Assembly: GCF_008868005.1 (NCBI RefSeq)
Contig: NZ_WAAO01000002.1
Coordinates: 806,001 to 870,000 of the forward strand
DNA from: Microbacterium algeriense
Lineage (GTDB): Bacteria > Actinomycetota > Actinomycetes > Actinomycetales > Microbacteriaceae
Length of the DNA: 64,000 nt
Direction of reading: 5' to 3'
A model generated the notes under the pieces. It was not told the DNA's origin, did not search any database, and saw only the letters and a list, made by a program, of their open reading frames with translations. A program made the translations under genes and the position numbers. Of this stretch, positions 20,734 to 29,798 are shown one piece after another. The stretch's first letter is position 1. Every line of letters starts with the position of its first letter.

Positions 20734-22210
20734 CGGGGTTCGCCCGGCACCATTCGCGCCACTTCTCGATGCCCTGCTCATGTTCGGCGAGGGTCTCCGA
20801 GAACTGCGTCTCGCCCGTCGCGAGGTTGATCGTGACGAAGTACAGCCACGGACCGTCCGCCGGTTGCATGGCCGCCTTGATCGCGGCATCGCTGGAGGCG
20901 GCGATCGGCGTGACCGGCAGGCCCGTGTGCACGTATGTGTTCCACGGATTGTCGCTCTCGAGCGCCTCCTTGGAGCTGGACACGACCCCTTCGTGCAGCG
21001 AGCCGTACCCGTACTGCGCCGTCGAGTCCATCTGCAGCTTCATGTCGATGTCGAGACGGTTCTGGATGACGCGCGACACCTTCGGGAAGTCGTCCAGCCG
21101 GCCCTCGCGCTGGATGATCGATGCGATCGTGAGCACCCGCTCCTCATCACCCGCGGGGACCCCTGCTGCCGCGAGGGACTCCCGCGTGCGGTCCACCATC
21201 CGCTGGATCACCTGCGGTGCGGTCACGCCCGGGTCGAACTCGTACACCGCGGGGAACAGCCAGCCCTCGAGACTCGGCGCGTCGACGCCGTAGGCCGACG
21301 GGTCCTTCACGGCGGCCTCGAAGTCCTCGAGCGGGATCCCGAGGATCTCCGCCATCCCGGGCAGGGACGACACGATCGTGCTGCCCTCGGAGACGGACAC
21401 GGTGTTGGCCATCTTGTTCTCGGGATTCTCGAGCGCGGCCAGGGCGGCTTCCGCGGTCATCTTCTTCTGCAGCCGGTACACGCCCGGATAGAACGTGACC
21501 GCGAGTCCTTCGTTGACGATGTAGTCGTAGACCACGTCCTCGGTCTTCGTGACCCCTGCCTCGTAGAGGGCGGTGGAGACCGGCTGACCCGTGTCGCCCG
21601 ACTTGATCGTGACCAGGGCCTCTCCGTTCGCCTGGCCCGGTTCCCAATCCTTCGGCTCGCCCCAGCCGAGCGCCTCGCTGACCTTGTCGCCGTACGTGTT
21701 CCAGACCCAGACGCCCCCGGCGGCGAGACCGCCGACGATGGCGAGCACGATGATCAGCGCGATCAGGCAGCCCTTGCGGCGCCTCTTCTTCGGGTGCGCG
21801 TCGACATGCTCGTCCTGCGGCGCGAAGAGGTCGTCCAGGCCTCCGCCGAGGACCGGTTCCGCTTCCGCGGGAGCCCACTCGACGCGCGGATTGGCCCGGG
21901 TCGGGGTCTCGGCGGCGTCCGCCGAGGAACGGACCGGGGTCGGCGACGGCTGTCCTGCCGGTGCGGCATCCGCATCGTCCGCCGACGCACGGACGGGCAC
22001 GGGCGACGGCGCGCTCGGATCGGCCGCCGGACGCGGCATCGCTCCGCCGTCGCCTGCCGCGGCTTCCCTGGCCGCCCGGCGCGTTCCCGGTGCGGGCGCG
22101 CTGGTGTCGGGAGTCGGCACCTGCCCTGAGGGCGCTGGCAGATTCTCGAACAGGTCGCCCAGGCGCGAATCGGGATCGTGCCGGGGTGTGGCGCTGTCGC
22201 GGTCAGACAT
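20720..22210 (-). CDS. mltG: Endolytic murein transglycosylase MltG
   Basis: Cleaves nascent peptidoglycan glycan strands at the membrane. The 496-aa protein has a long cytoplasmic N-terminus (~140 aa, rich in Pro, Ala and Asp), then KKRRRKGC and a single membrane helix (LIALIIVLAIVGGLAAGGVWV), and an extracytoplasmic YceG domain: a LysM-like part (VSVSEGSTIVSSLPGMAEIL), EGWLFPAVYEFDPG, the active-site region TIASIIQREGRLDDFPKVS, and NRLDIDMKLQMDSTAQYGYG. C-terminal PWNTYVHTGLPVTPIA is typical. It follows ruvX closely (2 bp), as in most actinobacteria. Confidence 0.95.
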   Translation of the reverse strand: MSDRDSATPRHDPDSRLGDLFENLPAPSGQVPTPDTSAPAPGTRRAAREAAAGDGGAMPRPAADPSAPSPVPVRASADDADAAPAGQPSPTPVRSSADAAETPTRANPRVEWAPAEAEPVLGGGLDDLFAPQDEHVDAHPKKRRRKGCLIALIIVLAIVGGLAAGGVWVWNTYGDKVSEALGWGEPKDWEPGQANGEALVTIKSGDTGQPVSTALYEAGVTKTEDVVYDYIVNEGLAVTFYPGVYRLQKKMTAEAALAALENPENKMANTVSVSEGSTIVSSLPGMAEILGIPLEDFEAAVKDPSAYGVDAPSLEGWLFPAVYEFDPGVTAPQVIQRMVDRTRESLAAAGVPAGDEERVLTIASIIQREGRLDDFPKVSRVIQNRLDIDMKLQMDSTAQYGYGSLHEGVVSSSKEALESDNPWNTYVHTGLPVTPIAASSDAAIKAAMQPADGPWLYFVTINLATGETQFSETLAEHEQGIEKWREWCRANPDGGC

Positions 22211-22212
22211 CG

Positions 22213-22686
22213 TCAGGCGTGCTCCTCGTCGGGCGAGATGGCGGCTCCGGCCGGGTTTCCGGTGCTCTTCTCCATGTCGATCGCCTGCTGCAGAAGCACC
22301 ACGGCGGCGACCTGATCCACAATGCTACGAGACTTCTTCTGAGATCGCCCGGAACTGCGCAGAGCGGCGTGCGCCGTCACGGTGCTGAGACGCTCGTCGA
22401 CGAGCCGCACCGGGATGCCGCTGCGCTGCGCCAGAGCCGCAGCGAACTCGCGCGCGTCTGTCGTGGACGGCGTGTCGGCGCCCTGCATGTTCACGGGGAG
22501 CCCGACGACGAACTCCAGGGGCTCGTACTCGCCGGCCAGCCGGACGATGCGCTCGATCGACCCCTCGTCTCGCGGCACGGTCTCGACCGGGACGGCGAGC
22601 ATGCCGTCGGGATCGCAGCGGGCGACGCCCACGCGCGCCCGCCCGACGTCGATGCCGAGCCGCACACCGCGACGGAAGCCGCTCAC
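22213..22686 (-). CDS. ruvX: Holliday junction resolvase-like protein RuvX/YqgF
   Basis: RNase H-fold nuclease implicated in 16S rRNA processing and/or junction resolution. The 157-aa protein starts with the acidic active-site strand VRLGIDVGRARVGVARCD, continues with FVVGLPVNMQGADT, and has VRLVDERLSTVTAHAALR and the C-terminal IVDQVAAVVLLQQAID. The start overlaps the alaS stop by four bases, the conserved alaS-ruvX-mltG order. Confidence 0.95.
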   Translation of the reverse strand: MSGFRRGVRLGIDVGRARVGVARCDPDGMLAVPVETVPRDEGSIERIVRLAGEYEPLEFVVGLPVNMQGADTPSTTDAREFAAALAQRSGIPVRLVDERLSTVTAHAALRSSGRSQKKSRSIVDQVAAVVLLQQAIDMEKSTGNPAGAAISPDEEHA

Positions 22687-25343
22687 GCGACGTGCAGCTC
22701 CTGCGCGATGGCGTCGAGCGCAGCAGGAAGCGCTGCGACATCCGCACCGCCGCCCTGGGCGAGGTCGTCGCGACCTCCGCCACCGCCGCCGAGCACACCG
22801 GCGGCGCGCTTCGCGAGCGCACCGGCCTTGGCGCCGGCCGAGCGCGCGGCGTCGTTGGTGGCGACGACCACGACAGGGCGCCCGTTCACCACAGCGCCGA
22901 GTGCCACGACGGCGGCCCCCGTGCCGAGGCGCTCGCGGACGCCGTTCACCAGGTCGCGCACGTCATCCGCGGATGCGACCTCGCCGAGATTCTGCGCGGC
23001 GAGACGGAATCCGCCGACGCGGGAGGCGGCCTCGACGATCGCGGGGACCTGACCTGCGCGCTCCTTCGCCTCGAACTGCGCGATCCGCTTCTCCGCGGCC
23101 TTCAGGCTGGCGGTGAGATCCGCGATCCGCTCCGGCAGCTGCTCGCGCGGGGTCTTGAGCGCGCTCGTGAGCTGCGACACGATGGTGCGCTCCGCAGCCA
23201 GTTCGCGGAACGCGTCCGCGCCGACGAGGGCTTCGATGCGACGGTTCGACGCACCGACCGAGGACTCGCCGACGAGACTGACCAGCCCGATCTCGGCGCT
23301 CGTGCTCACGTGCGTTCCGGCGCACAGCTCGCGCGACCAGGGTCCGCCGATGTCGACCATGCGCACCACGTCGCCGTACTTCTCGCCGAAGAGCGCCATC
23401 GCGCCCGCTTCCTTCGCCTCGTCGAGCGACACGATCCGCGTGGTCACCTCGAGGGCTTCCTGCACGGCGCGGTTCGTGATCTCCTCGATCTCGCTGCGCG
23501 TGTCGGTGGAGAGGGGCTGCGACCAGGAGAAGTCGAACCGCATGTACCCGGCGCGGTTCAGCGAGCCGGCCTGGGTCGCCGTCGGGCCGAGCGTGTCCCG
23601 GAGCGCGGCGTGCACGAGGTGCGTGGCCGAGTGCGCCTGGCGCGCGGCGCGGCGGTTGGCGGCGTCCACGACGGTGGTCGCGATGTCGTCCACCGCGACG
23701 CTGCCGCGGCTGACCTCGACCGTGTGGCTGATCAGGCCGGGGACCGGCTTCTGGACATCCAGCACCTCGAGCGTGTAGCCGGGGCCGACGATGGTGCCCT
23801 TGTCGGCGACCTGTCCGCCGGACTCCGCGTACAGCGTGGTCTCGGCGAGGACGACCTCGGCGATCTGCCCTTCGGTCGCGGTGCGCACGGGCACGCCGTC
23901 GACGAGCAGGCCCAGGACGCGGGACTCCACCTCGAGGGCGGTGTAGCCGTCGAACCCGGTCTCGCCGAGAGCGCGCAGATCGCGGTAGACCGACACATCG
24001 GCGAGCTGCCGCTTGCGGTTCCTCGCATCGTCCTTGGCGCGCTGGCGCTGCTCCTGCATGAGCGCGTCGAACGCGGTGCGGTCGACGTCGAGACCCGCCT
24101 CCTCGGCGACCTCGAGAGTGAGATCGATCGGGAAGCCGTAGGTGTCGTGCAGCAGGAAGGCCTCGGGACCGCTGAGGGTCTTCCCTCCGCCCTTCTTCGT
24201 CTCATCCAGGGCCAGGTCGAGGATCGTGGACCCGGCGACGAGGGTGCGTCGGAAGGTCTCCTCCTCGGCGAAGGCGGAGGAGGACAGGACCGACCAGTCC
24301 TTCTCGAGCTCCGGGTAGGTCGCCTTCATGGCGTCGCGCGAGGCGGCGAACAGCTCGGGGAAGGTGGGGGCGTCGACTCCGAGGAGGCGCATGGCGCGCA
24401 CCGTGCGACGCATCAGGCGGCGCAGGATGTAACCGCGACCCTCGTTCGACGGGCGGACGCCGTCGGAGAGGAGCATGAGCGAGGAGCGCACGTGGTCGGC
24501 GACCACACGGAAGCGCACGTCGTCCTCGTGCACGGCGCCGTACTTGCGGCCGGAGAGCTCGACGGCGCGGTCGAGGACCGGACGCACCTGGTCGGTCTCG
24601 TACATGTTCTCGACGCCCTGCTTCAGGAAGGCGACGCGCTCCAGGCCCATGCCGGTGTCGATGTTCTTCTGCGGAAGCTCGCCGACGATGTCGAACTCGG
24701 TCTTGCCGCGGATGTTCTCGATGAAGTCCTGCATGAACACGAGGTTCCAGATCTCGAGGAACCGCGAGTCGTCGACCGCCGGACCGCCGTCCCTGCCGTA
24801 GGCCGGGCCGCGATCGAAGAAGATCTCGGAGTCGGGGCCGCCGGGACCGGGCTGGCCGGTGTTCCAGTAGTTGTCCGCGCGGCCGAGGCGCTGGATGCGC
24901 TCCGGCTTCAGACCGATGATGTCGCGCCAGATCGACTCGGCCTCGTCGTCGGTCTCGTAGACCGTGACCCAGAGGTCCTTCTCGTCGAAGCCCATGCCGC
25001 CGTCGGCCTCGGAACTGGTGAGCAGCTCCCAGGCGTAGCGGATGGCGCCCTCCTTGAAGTAGTCGCCGAACGACCAGTTGCCCAGCATCTGGAAGAACGT
25101 GCCGTGGCGCGCGGTCCTGCCGACCTCTTCGATGTCGTTGGTGCGGATGCACTTCTGCAGATCCGCGATGCGGGGATGCGGCGCGGGGACGACTCCCGTG
25201 AGGTACGGGATCATCGGGACCATTCCGGCGACCGTGAACAGCAGCGACGGGTCGTCGCTCACCAGGGAGGCCGAGGGGACGATGAGGTGGTCGTTCTTCT
25301 CGAAGTAGTCGAGATAACGCTGCGCGATCTCCGCAGTTTTCAT
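22683..25343 (-). CDS. alaS: Alanyl-tRNA synthetase
   Basis: Charges tRNA-Ala and edits mischarged Ser/Gly. The 886-aa protein starts MKTAEIAQRYLDYFEKNDH and has the class II core (ARHGTFFQMLGNWSFGDYFK, NMGLERVAFL-like text as TGMGLERVAFLKQ), the editing domain with HSATHLVHAALRDTLG and CAGTHVSTSAEIG (zinc/editing residues), a coiled-coil segment (RIADLTASLKAAEKRIAQF) and a Gly-rich C-Ala domain (GVLGGGGGGRDDLAQGGG). The 55-bp gap upstream holds no visible T-box. Confidence 0.98.
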   Translation of the reverse strand: MKTAEIAQRYLDYFEKNDHLIVPSASLVSDDPSLLFTVAGMVPMIPYLTGVVPAPHPRIADLQKCIRTNDIEEVGRTARHGTFFQMLGNWSFGDYFKEGAIRYAWELLTSSEADGGMGFDEKDLWVTVYETDDEAESIWRDIIGLKPERIQRLGRADNYWNTGQPGPGGPDSEIFFDRGPAYGRDGGPAVDDSRFLEIWNLVFMQDFIENIRGKTEFDIVGELPQKNIDTGMGLERVAFLKQGVENMYETDQVRPVLDRAVELSGRKYGAVHEDDVRFRVVADHVRSSLMLLSDGVRPSNEGRGYILRRLMRRTVRAMRLLGVDAPTFPELFAASRDAMKATYPELEKDWSVLSSSAFAEEETFRRTLVAGSTILDLALDETKKGGGKTLSGPEAFLLHDTYGFPIDLTLEVAEEAGLDVDRTAFDALMQEQRQRAKDDARNRKRQLADVSVYRDLRALGETGFDGYTALEVESRVLGLLVDGVPVRTATEGQIAEVVLAETTLYAESGGQVADKGTIVGPGYTLEVLDVQKPVPGLISHTVEVSRGSVAVDDIATTVVDAANRRAARQAHSATHLVHAALRDTLGPTATQAGSLNRAGYMRFDFSWSQPLSTDTRSEIEEITNRAVQEALEVTTRIVSLDEAKEAGAMALFGEKYGDVVRMVDIGGPWSRELCAGTHVSTSAEIGLVSLVGESSVGASNRRIEALVGADAFRELAAERTIVSQLTSALKTPREQLPERIADLTASLKAAEKRIAQFEAKERAGQVPAIVEAASRVGGFRLAAQNLGEVASADDVRDLVNGVRERLGTGAAVVALGAVVNGRPVVVVATNDAARSAGAKAGALAKRAAGVLGGGGGGRDDLAQGGGADVAALPAALDAIAQELHVA

Positions 25344-25398
25344 AGAGTGCCGGGTGTCCTTGCGTGAAGATGCCGCGCGGCTGCGCTGCGGCGGTGGA

Positions 25399-25587
25399 TC
25401 AGTTGTCGCCCGGCTCCGTGAGCCGTGCCTCCTGCTCGCGGTAGGCGTCGCCGAGGATCGCGGTGAACCCGTTGATCCTGGCGTCGACCTCGGCGAGGAT
25501 GTCGTGACCGCGCGGGTCCTTGTTCATGAAGTGAGCCGCGACGAAGCCGCCGATCACACCGATCAGGAACCACAGCACGTTCTTCAT
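25399..25587 (-). CDS. Small single-pass membrane protein
   Basis: 62-aa protein. The N-terminal half is one membrane helix with a glycine zipper-like face (LWFLIGVIGGFVAAHFM), the rest a polar, probably helical tail (HDILAEVDARINGFTAILGDAY). AAGGA 7 bases before the ATG supports the start. It sits between rpsD and alaS, where many actinobacteria carry one or two small membrane proteins (some annotated DUF948). Function unknown. Confidence 0.75.
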   Translation of the reverse strand: MKNVLWFLIGVIGGFVAAHFMNKDPRGHDILAEVDARINGFTAILGDAYREQEARLTEPGDN

Positions 25588-25646
25588 GTCGCCATCCTTG
25601 CCCTCGACCCGCGTAGGCGCGGTGTCTCCATCGTATGCGGAAACGA

Positions 25647-25678
25647 CAGGAGGCGTCGGGAATCCCCGACGCCTCCTG
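25647..25678 (-). terminator. Intrinsic terminator of rpsD
   Basis: A 14-bp perfect stem, CAGGAGGCGTCGGG pairing with CCCGACGCCTCCTG around a four-base loop, lies 20 bp after the rpsD stop. On the minus strand the stem is followed by UCGUUUCC, a modest U-rich tail. It separates the highly expressed rpsD from the small membrane gene and alaS. Confidence 0.85.
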
Positions 25679-25698
25679 CCTGATGCTCGTTCGCTGGA

Positions 25699-26328
25699 TC
25701 AGCGAGCCGCGTAGTACTCGACGACGAGCTGCACTTCGCAGGTCACGGGGACCTCGGCGCGCTTCGGACGACGGACCAGACGGGCCTGGAGCTTGTCGAG
25801 CTCGACCTCGAGGTAGCCGGGAACGGGGGGAAGCACCTCGGCGTGACCGCCGGCTGCCGCCACCTGGAAGGGCTCGGTGCCCTCGCTCTTGGCCTTGACG
25901 TGGATGAGCTGGCCCGGCTTCACGCGGAACGACGGGCGGTCGACGAGCTGGCCGTCGACGAGGATGTGACGGTGCACGACGAGCTGGCGAGCCTGCGCGG
26001 TGGTGCGGGCGAAGCCCGAACGCAGCACGAGCGCGTCGAGACGCATCTCGAGCAGCTCGACCAGGTTCTCACCGGTCAGACCGTCGTGACGACGGGCCTC
26101 GTTGAACGTGTTGCGCATCTGCTTCTCGCGGATGCCGTACTGCTCGCGCAGACGCTGCTTCTCACGCAGACGAACCGCGTAGTCGCTGTCGGCCTTTCGC
26201 TTGGTGCGGCCGTGCTCGCCGGGAGCGTAGGGACGCTTCTCGAGGTAGCGGGCGGCCTTCGGGGTGAGAGCGACGCCGAGGGCGCGGCTGAGACGCACCT
26301 TGCGGCGGTCCTGGGACTTCGTGGTCAC
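25699..26328 (-). CDS. rpsD: 30S ribosomal protein S4
   Basis: Primary 16S rRNA-binding protein (209 aa). Motifs: KAARYLEKRPYAPGEHGR, KQRLREQYGIREKQMRNTF, and the S4 RNA-binding domain LVELLEMRLDALVLRSGFA...ARQLVVHRHILVDGQLV. The N-terminal zinc-binding cysteines of the C+ form are absent, so this is the zinc-independent C- form. The 5' leader is long (~180 bp to rarA); it contains a TTAGACTTG -10-like box around 26475 and the small hairpin GGACG-TAT-CGTCC, but no recognisable S4 autoregulatory pseudoknot could be established by eye. Confidence 0.97.
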   Translation of the reverse strand: MTTKSQDRRKVRLSRALGVALTPKAARYLEKRPYAPGEHGRTKRKADSDYAVRLREKQRLREQYGIREKQMRNTFNEARRHDGLTGENLVELLEMRLDALVLRSGFARTTAQARQLVVHRHILVDGQLVDRPSFRVKPGQLIHVKAKSEGTEPFQVAAAGGHAEVLPPVPGYLEVELDKLQARLVRRPKRAEVPVTCEVQLVVEYYAAR

Positions 26329-26509
26329 GAAGTTATCCTTCCGATGACGTGGTCGCGTCTTTCACGACTCACGGACGTATCGTCCGCGTTCTGCCTTGGA
26401 GCGCACGCCGGGGCGCCAGCAAGGTGTGGTGTGAACGAGGAGATGCCCGAAAACTCGGTTTCGAGCCGCTCAAGTCTAACAGATCGCGATTCCCGCCCCG
26501 GCCGAGGGC

Positions 26510-27865
26510 TCAGCGGTCGCCGAGGATCCGGCGGATGCGTTCCAGCCGCGCCGCGATGTCGCGCTCGGCGCCGAGGTTCTTGGGTTCGTAGTAGTGCTTG
26601 CCGTCGAGCTCGTCCGGCAGGTACTGCTGCGGGACGATGCCGTACTCGCTGTCGTGCGAGTAGCGGTACCCGCGACCGTGTCCGAGCCGCTTCGCGCCCG
26701 GGTAGTGCGCGTCGCGCAGATGCGGCGGCACGCGGCCGAAGCCGCCGGCGCGGATGTCGGCGATCGCCGCGTCGATGCCGACGTATGCGGCATTGGACTT
26801 TGCCGTCGTCGCGAGGTAGACCGTGGCCTCGGCGAGCGGGATCCGCCCCTCCGGCATCCCGATGAAAGCGACGGCGTCGGCGGCGGCCACCGCGATGCCG
26901 AGCGCCTGGGGGTCGGCGAGGCCGACGTCCTCGGATGCGGAGATCACCAGGCGCCGGGCGATGAAGCGCGGATCCTCCCCCGCCTCGATCATGCGGGCGA
27001 GGTAGTGCAGTGCAGCGTCCGGATCCGAGCCCCGGATGGACTTGATGAACGCGCTGATGACGTCGTAGTGCTCGTCGCCCTGCCGGTCGTAGCGCAGCAG
27101 CGCCTTGTCGACGGCCTGTGCCACATCATCGGCGGACACCTCGGGTATCGCCCCCGGCGCGGCGGCCTCGTCGGTCTCGGCCGCCGCGTGCGACAGGGCG
27201 ACGGCGGCGCCCGCCTCGAGACCGGTGAGCGCACGTCTGGCGTCTCCCGACGCGAGCCGGATGAGGGCCGACCGTGCCTCGTCGCTGAGCGTGACCGCTC
27301 CCCCGAGTCCGCGCGCGTCGACGACGGCCCGGTCCACGAGCACCCCGATGTCGTCGTCGGTGAGCGGCTGGAGGGTCAGCAGCAGCGAGCGCGACAGCAG
27401 CGGCGAGATGACCGAGAACGACGGGTTCTCCGTGGTCGCGGCGATCAGGATGACCCACCCGTTCTCGACCCCGGGCAGCAGCGCGTCCTGCTGAGCCTTC
27501 GTGAACCGGTGGATCTCGTCGAGGAAGAGGATCGTGGTCTGCCCGTACAGATCGCGCTGGGTGATCGCCTCCTGCATGACCTCCCTGACGTCCTTGACGC
27601 CGGCGGTGATCGCGGAGAGCTCGACGAAACGTCGGCCGGAGGACCGGGCGATCGCTTGCGCGAGAGTCGTCTTGCCGGTGCCGGGAGGACCCCACAGGAT
27701 GATCGAGACGGCACCGGGAGAGCTGGCCTCCGGGTCGGCGAGGGCGACGATCGGCGATCCGGCTCGGAGCAGATGCCGCTGGCCGGCCACCTCGTCGAGA
27801 GACACCGGGCGCATGCGCACGGCGAGGGGCGTCTGCCCGGAGAGCAGCGCAGCAGGGGACGTCAT
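26510..27865 (-). CDS. rarA: Replication-associated recombination protein RarA (MgsA)
   Basis: AAA+ ATPase related to clamp loader subunits that acts at stalled forks. The 451-aa protein has Walker [17 protein letters not shown], Walker [27 protein letters not shown], sensor 1 [13 protein letters not shown] and [13 protein letters not shown]. The C-terminal RarA domain contains [42 protein letters not shown] and NGYRYSHD-like [13 protein letters not shown] ending [10 protein letters not shown]. The order rarA upstream of rpsD/alaS is normal for actinobacteria. Confidence 0.96.
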   Translation of the reverse strand: MTSPAALLSGQTPLAVRMRPVSLDEVAGQRHLLRAGSPIVALADPEASSPGAVSIILWGPPGTGKTTLAQAIARSSGRRFVELSAITAGVKDVREVMQEAITQRDLYGQTTILFLDEIHRFTKAQQDALLPGVENGWVILIAATTENPSFSVISPLLSRSLLLTLQPLTDDDIGVLVDRAVVDARGLGGAVTLSDEARSALIRLASGDARRALTGLEAGAAVALSHAAAETDEAAAPGAIPEVSADDVAQAVDKALLRYDRQGDEHYDVISAFIKSIRGSDPDAALHYLARMIEAGEDPRFIARRLVISASEDVGLADPQALGIAVAAADAVAFIGMPEGRIPLAEATVYLATTAKSNAAYVGIDAAIADIRAGGFGRVPPHLRDAHYPGAKRLGHGRGYRYSHDSEYGIVPQQYLPDELDGKHYYEPKNLGAERDIAARLERIRRILGDR

Positions 27866-27965
27866 CCCTCCAGGCTAACCGCGGGCGCTGACACTTCGGC
27901 GGACGACGCGGGCCGGTAGGCTCTCAGGCGACGTCGAGGCGCGACGTCGGACGGGAGATCCAGGG

Positions 27966-28256
27966 ATGGCCGCACGCGGTTCGAGAAACGCACAGGCGCG
28001 CACGTCGGCGGAGCGCGCACGACTGCACACTGCTCGCACCCGTTGGCATGAAGGCCAGATCCGCCGTCGCGCGCGCGACAACACGATCGCCGCCGTCGTC
28101 GGCGGCCTGATCGTCGTCGCGGCGATCGGCAGCCAGGTCGTCCACGCCCAGGTCACCGCACCGGAACCGACGCCGTCCGTCACGCCGACGAGCACTCCTT
28201 CGGATGCTCCGAGCGAGTCGCCGTCCCCGGACACCACGCAGACGCCGTCCGAGTGA
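27966..28256 (+). CDS. Small membrane protein with Pro/Ser/Thr-rich tail
   Basis: 96-aa protein: a basic, Arg/Ala-rich N-terminus (~40 aa, probably cytoplasmic and possibly helical), one membrane helix (IAAVVGGLIVVAAIGSQVV) and a ~35-residue extracytoplasmic tail rich in Pro, Ser and Thr (TPSVTPTSTPSDAPSESPSP). Type II topology is likely. A TAGGCT -10-like box lies at 27916-27921, about 45 bp upstream. It is divergent from rarA and convergent with the FAD gene (16 bp between stops). No family recognised. Confidence 0.7.
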   Translation: MAARGSRNAQARTSAERARLHTARTRWHEGQIRRRARDNTIAAVVGGLIVVAAIGSQVVHAQVTAPEPTPSVTPTSTPSDAPSESPSPDTTQTPSE

Positions 28257-28272
28257 TGAGAGTCGCGTCGTC

Positions 28273-29511
28273 TCATCCGCGCGCGGGGAGGACGTAGGAC
28301 GCGGGGTCGGCGCCGAGCTGGGCGCCCACGAGCTGGCGGAGTGAACCGTAGGCCGAGGCGTCGCCGACGAGGATGCCTCCCAGCAGGGTGTGCGCGTCCT
28401 CGGCCAGCACCAGCTTGCGATAGACGCCGGCGACCGGATCGGCGTAGAGCACGTCGACCGCATCCGGCGTCCGTGCGAGCGCATCCCCGAAACTCGCGAC
28501 ATCGACCCCGGCGAGAGTGACGGCCGCGGACTCGTCAGGGGGTGCGAACGACGGCGTCTCGCCGACGAGACGTCCGGCGGCGACGTCGGCCATGGCGTAG
28601 GCGGAGGCGAGGCGTCCGGCGCGACGGCCGGCGAAGCTCGCCGCCTCGCCGATCGCCAGCACCGCAGGGTCCGACGTCCGACAGCCCTCGTCGACGACGA
28701 TCCCCCCGTACGGATGCACCGCGATGTCGGCGTTGCGCGCGAGTTCGTCGCGCGCCCGCATCCCCACCGTGAAGATCACGACATCCACACGCTGGAACGA
28801 ACCGTCCTGGAACTCGATCGCCGTGACGGCCCCCGACTCGTCCGGGTCGATCCTCGTCACCCTGGTCCCCGTCCGGACCGCGATGCCCCGTGCCTGCAGA
28901 TGCCGCTTCACGATGGTGCCGGCCGTCCCGTCCAGCTGGGCTTCCATCAGCCGATCGGCGTACTGCACCACCGTCGCGTCGATCCCCATGTCCTGCAGCG
29001 CCCCTGCCGCCTCGAGACCGAGCGGGCCGCCCCCGACGACCACGCCGCGCAGGTCGCGCTGCACCTCGCGACCGCGATCCCGGACGAAATCGCGCAATCC
29101 CTCGGCGTCGTCGATCGTCCGGTAGGAGAAGCACCCTGGGAGCCCGGCGCCCTCGACCGCGACCCTGGCGGCATACGCCCCGGTGGCCAGCACCAGAGCG
29201 TCATAGCGGAGAACCCGCCGCGAGCGGGTGCGAACGGTCTTGGCGCCGCGGTCGATGCGCAGCACCCTGTCGTCGGCGATCACCTCCACCCTCTCGTCGT
29301 CGAGCGCCGCGCAGGGCAGGGCCAGGTCCTCCGCGGCGCCGCCCTGGAACAGCTCCCGCAGTCGGGTGCGATCGTACGGGCCGCGATTCTCATCGCCGAT
29401 GACCGTGATGCGCACGGAGGCGGAGGCGCGGGTGAGGAGCTGAGCCACGAAACGCTGCGCGGCCATTCCCGCTCCGACGACGAGGATCTCGGTCGGGAAT
29501 GGTTCGATCAT
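28273..29511 (-). CDS. FAD/NAD(P)H oxidoreductase, half-length paralogue of NirB
   Basis: 412-aa pyridine nucleotide-disulphide oxidoreductase fold. FAD motif ILVVGAGMAAQRFV at the N-terminus, NAD motif VVVGGGPLGLEAAGALQ near the middle, and AIGEAASF near the second FAD contact. The whole protein aligns without large gaps to the first ~415 residues of NirB in this window and shares runs such as TLLGGILVGDASAYGSLR; it ends where NirB continues into its [2Fe-2S] and siroheme domains. Likely an electron-transfer subunit for nitrite or nitrate reduction, but no nitrate reductase gene is visible here. Start supported by AGGAG nine bases upstream and by the promoter described separately. Confidence 0.85.
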   Translation of the reverse strand: MIEPFPTEILVVGAGMAAQRFVAQLLTRASASVRITVIGDENRGPYDRTRLRELFQGGAAEDLALPCAALDDERVEVIADDRVLRIDRGAKTVRTRSRRVLRYDALVLATGAYAARVAVEGAGLPGCFSYRTIDDAEGLRDFVRDRGREVQRDLRGVVVGGGPLGLEAAGALQDMGIDATVVQYADRLMEAQLDGTAGTIVKRHLQARGIAVRTGTRVTRIDPDESGAVTAIEFQDGSFQRVDVVIFTVGMRARDELARNADIAVHPYGGIVVDEGCRTSDPAVLAIGEAASFAGRRAGRLASAYAMADVAAGRLVGETPSFAPPDESAAVTLAGVDVASFGDALARTPDAVDVLYADPVAGVYRKLVLAEDAHTLLGGILVGDASAYGSLRQLVGAQLGADPASYVLPARG

Positions 29512-29551
29512 CCGGGCTGCTCCTGTCGGCGGCGTTCGTGCCGTACCGGTG

Positions 29552-29595
29552 ACGCTAGAGCGCTCGTGTTTCCCGGAGGTGACGAGCCGTGTTTC
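29552..29595 (-). promoter_or_regulatory. Promoter of the FAD paralogue with GlnR-like boxes
   Basis: On the minus strand: GAAAC (29591-29595), GTCAC (29579-29583), GAAAC (29568-29572), then 10 bp and the -10 box TAGCGT (29552-29557). GTCAC-N6-GAAAC is an exact match to the half-site pair (gTnAC-n6-GaAAC) described for actinobacterial GlnR. The same GAAAC-N10-TAGCGT arrangement precedes nirB. There is no good -35 box, as expected for an activator-dependent promoter. Regulator identity is inferred. Confidence 0.55.
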
Positions 29596-29712
29596 GCACG
29601 GCGAACGATCGCATCACGGATGGGTAACGATGACGATGCCCACCCGCTGGCACGTCCCGATCGAAGCCCTCACACCGTGCCTTCGGTGAAGTGAGGGAAA
29701 CGCTCCACATCC

Positions 29713-29755
29713 GTAACCTGCGGCGCGGTCGCCGGAAACGCCGCTCGTCCATGAT
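29713..29755 (+). promoter_or_regulatory. Candidate nirC promoter with GlnR-like boxes
   Basis: GTAAC (29713-29717) and GAAAC (29735-29739) are spaced 22 bp start to start, two helical turns, followed after 10 bp by CATGAT (29750-29755) as a -10 candidate. The GAAAC-to--10 distance equals that in the nirB and FAD-gene promoters. CATGAT is a weaker -10 than in those two. The rest of the 287-bp divergent intergenic region shows nothing else I can name. Confidence 0.45.
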
Positions 29756-29798
29756 CGAGGCAGTCGAGCACCCGTGCTCCCGTCCCCGTGGAGGTCCT

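Noticed and set aside
25344..25398. T-box or other tRNA-sensing leader before alaS
   Set aside because: The gap is 55 bp and has no T-box sequence or terminator. The 58-bp leader of thrS was checked for the same reason with the same result.
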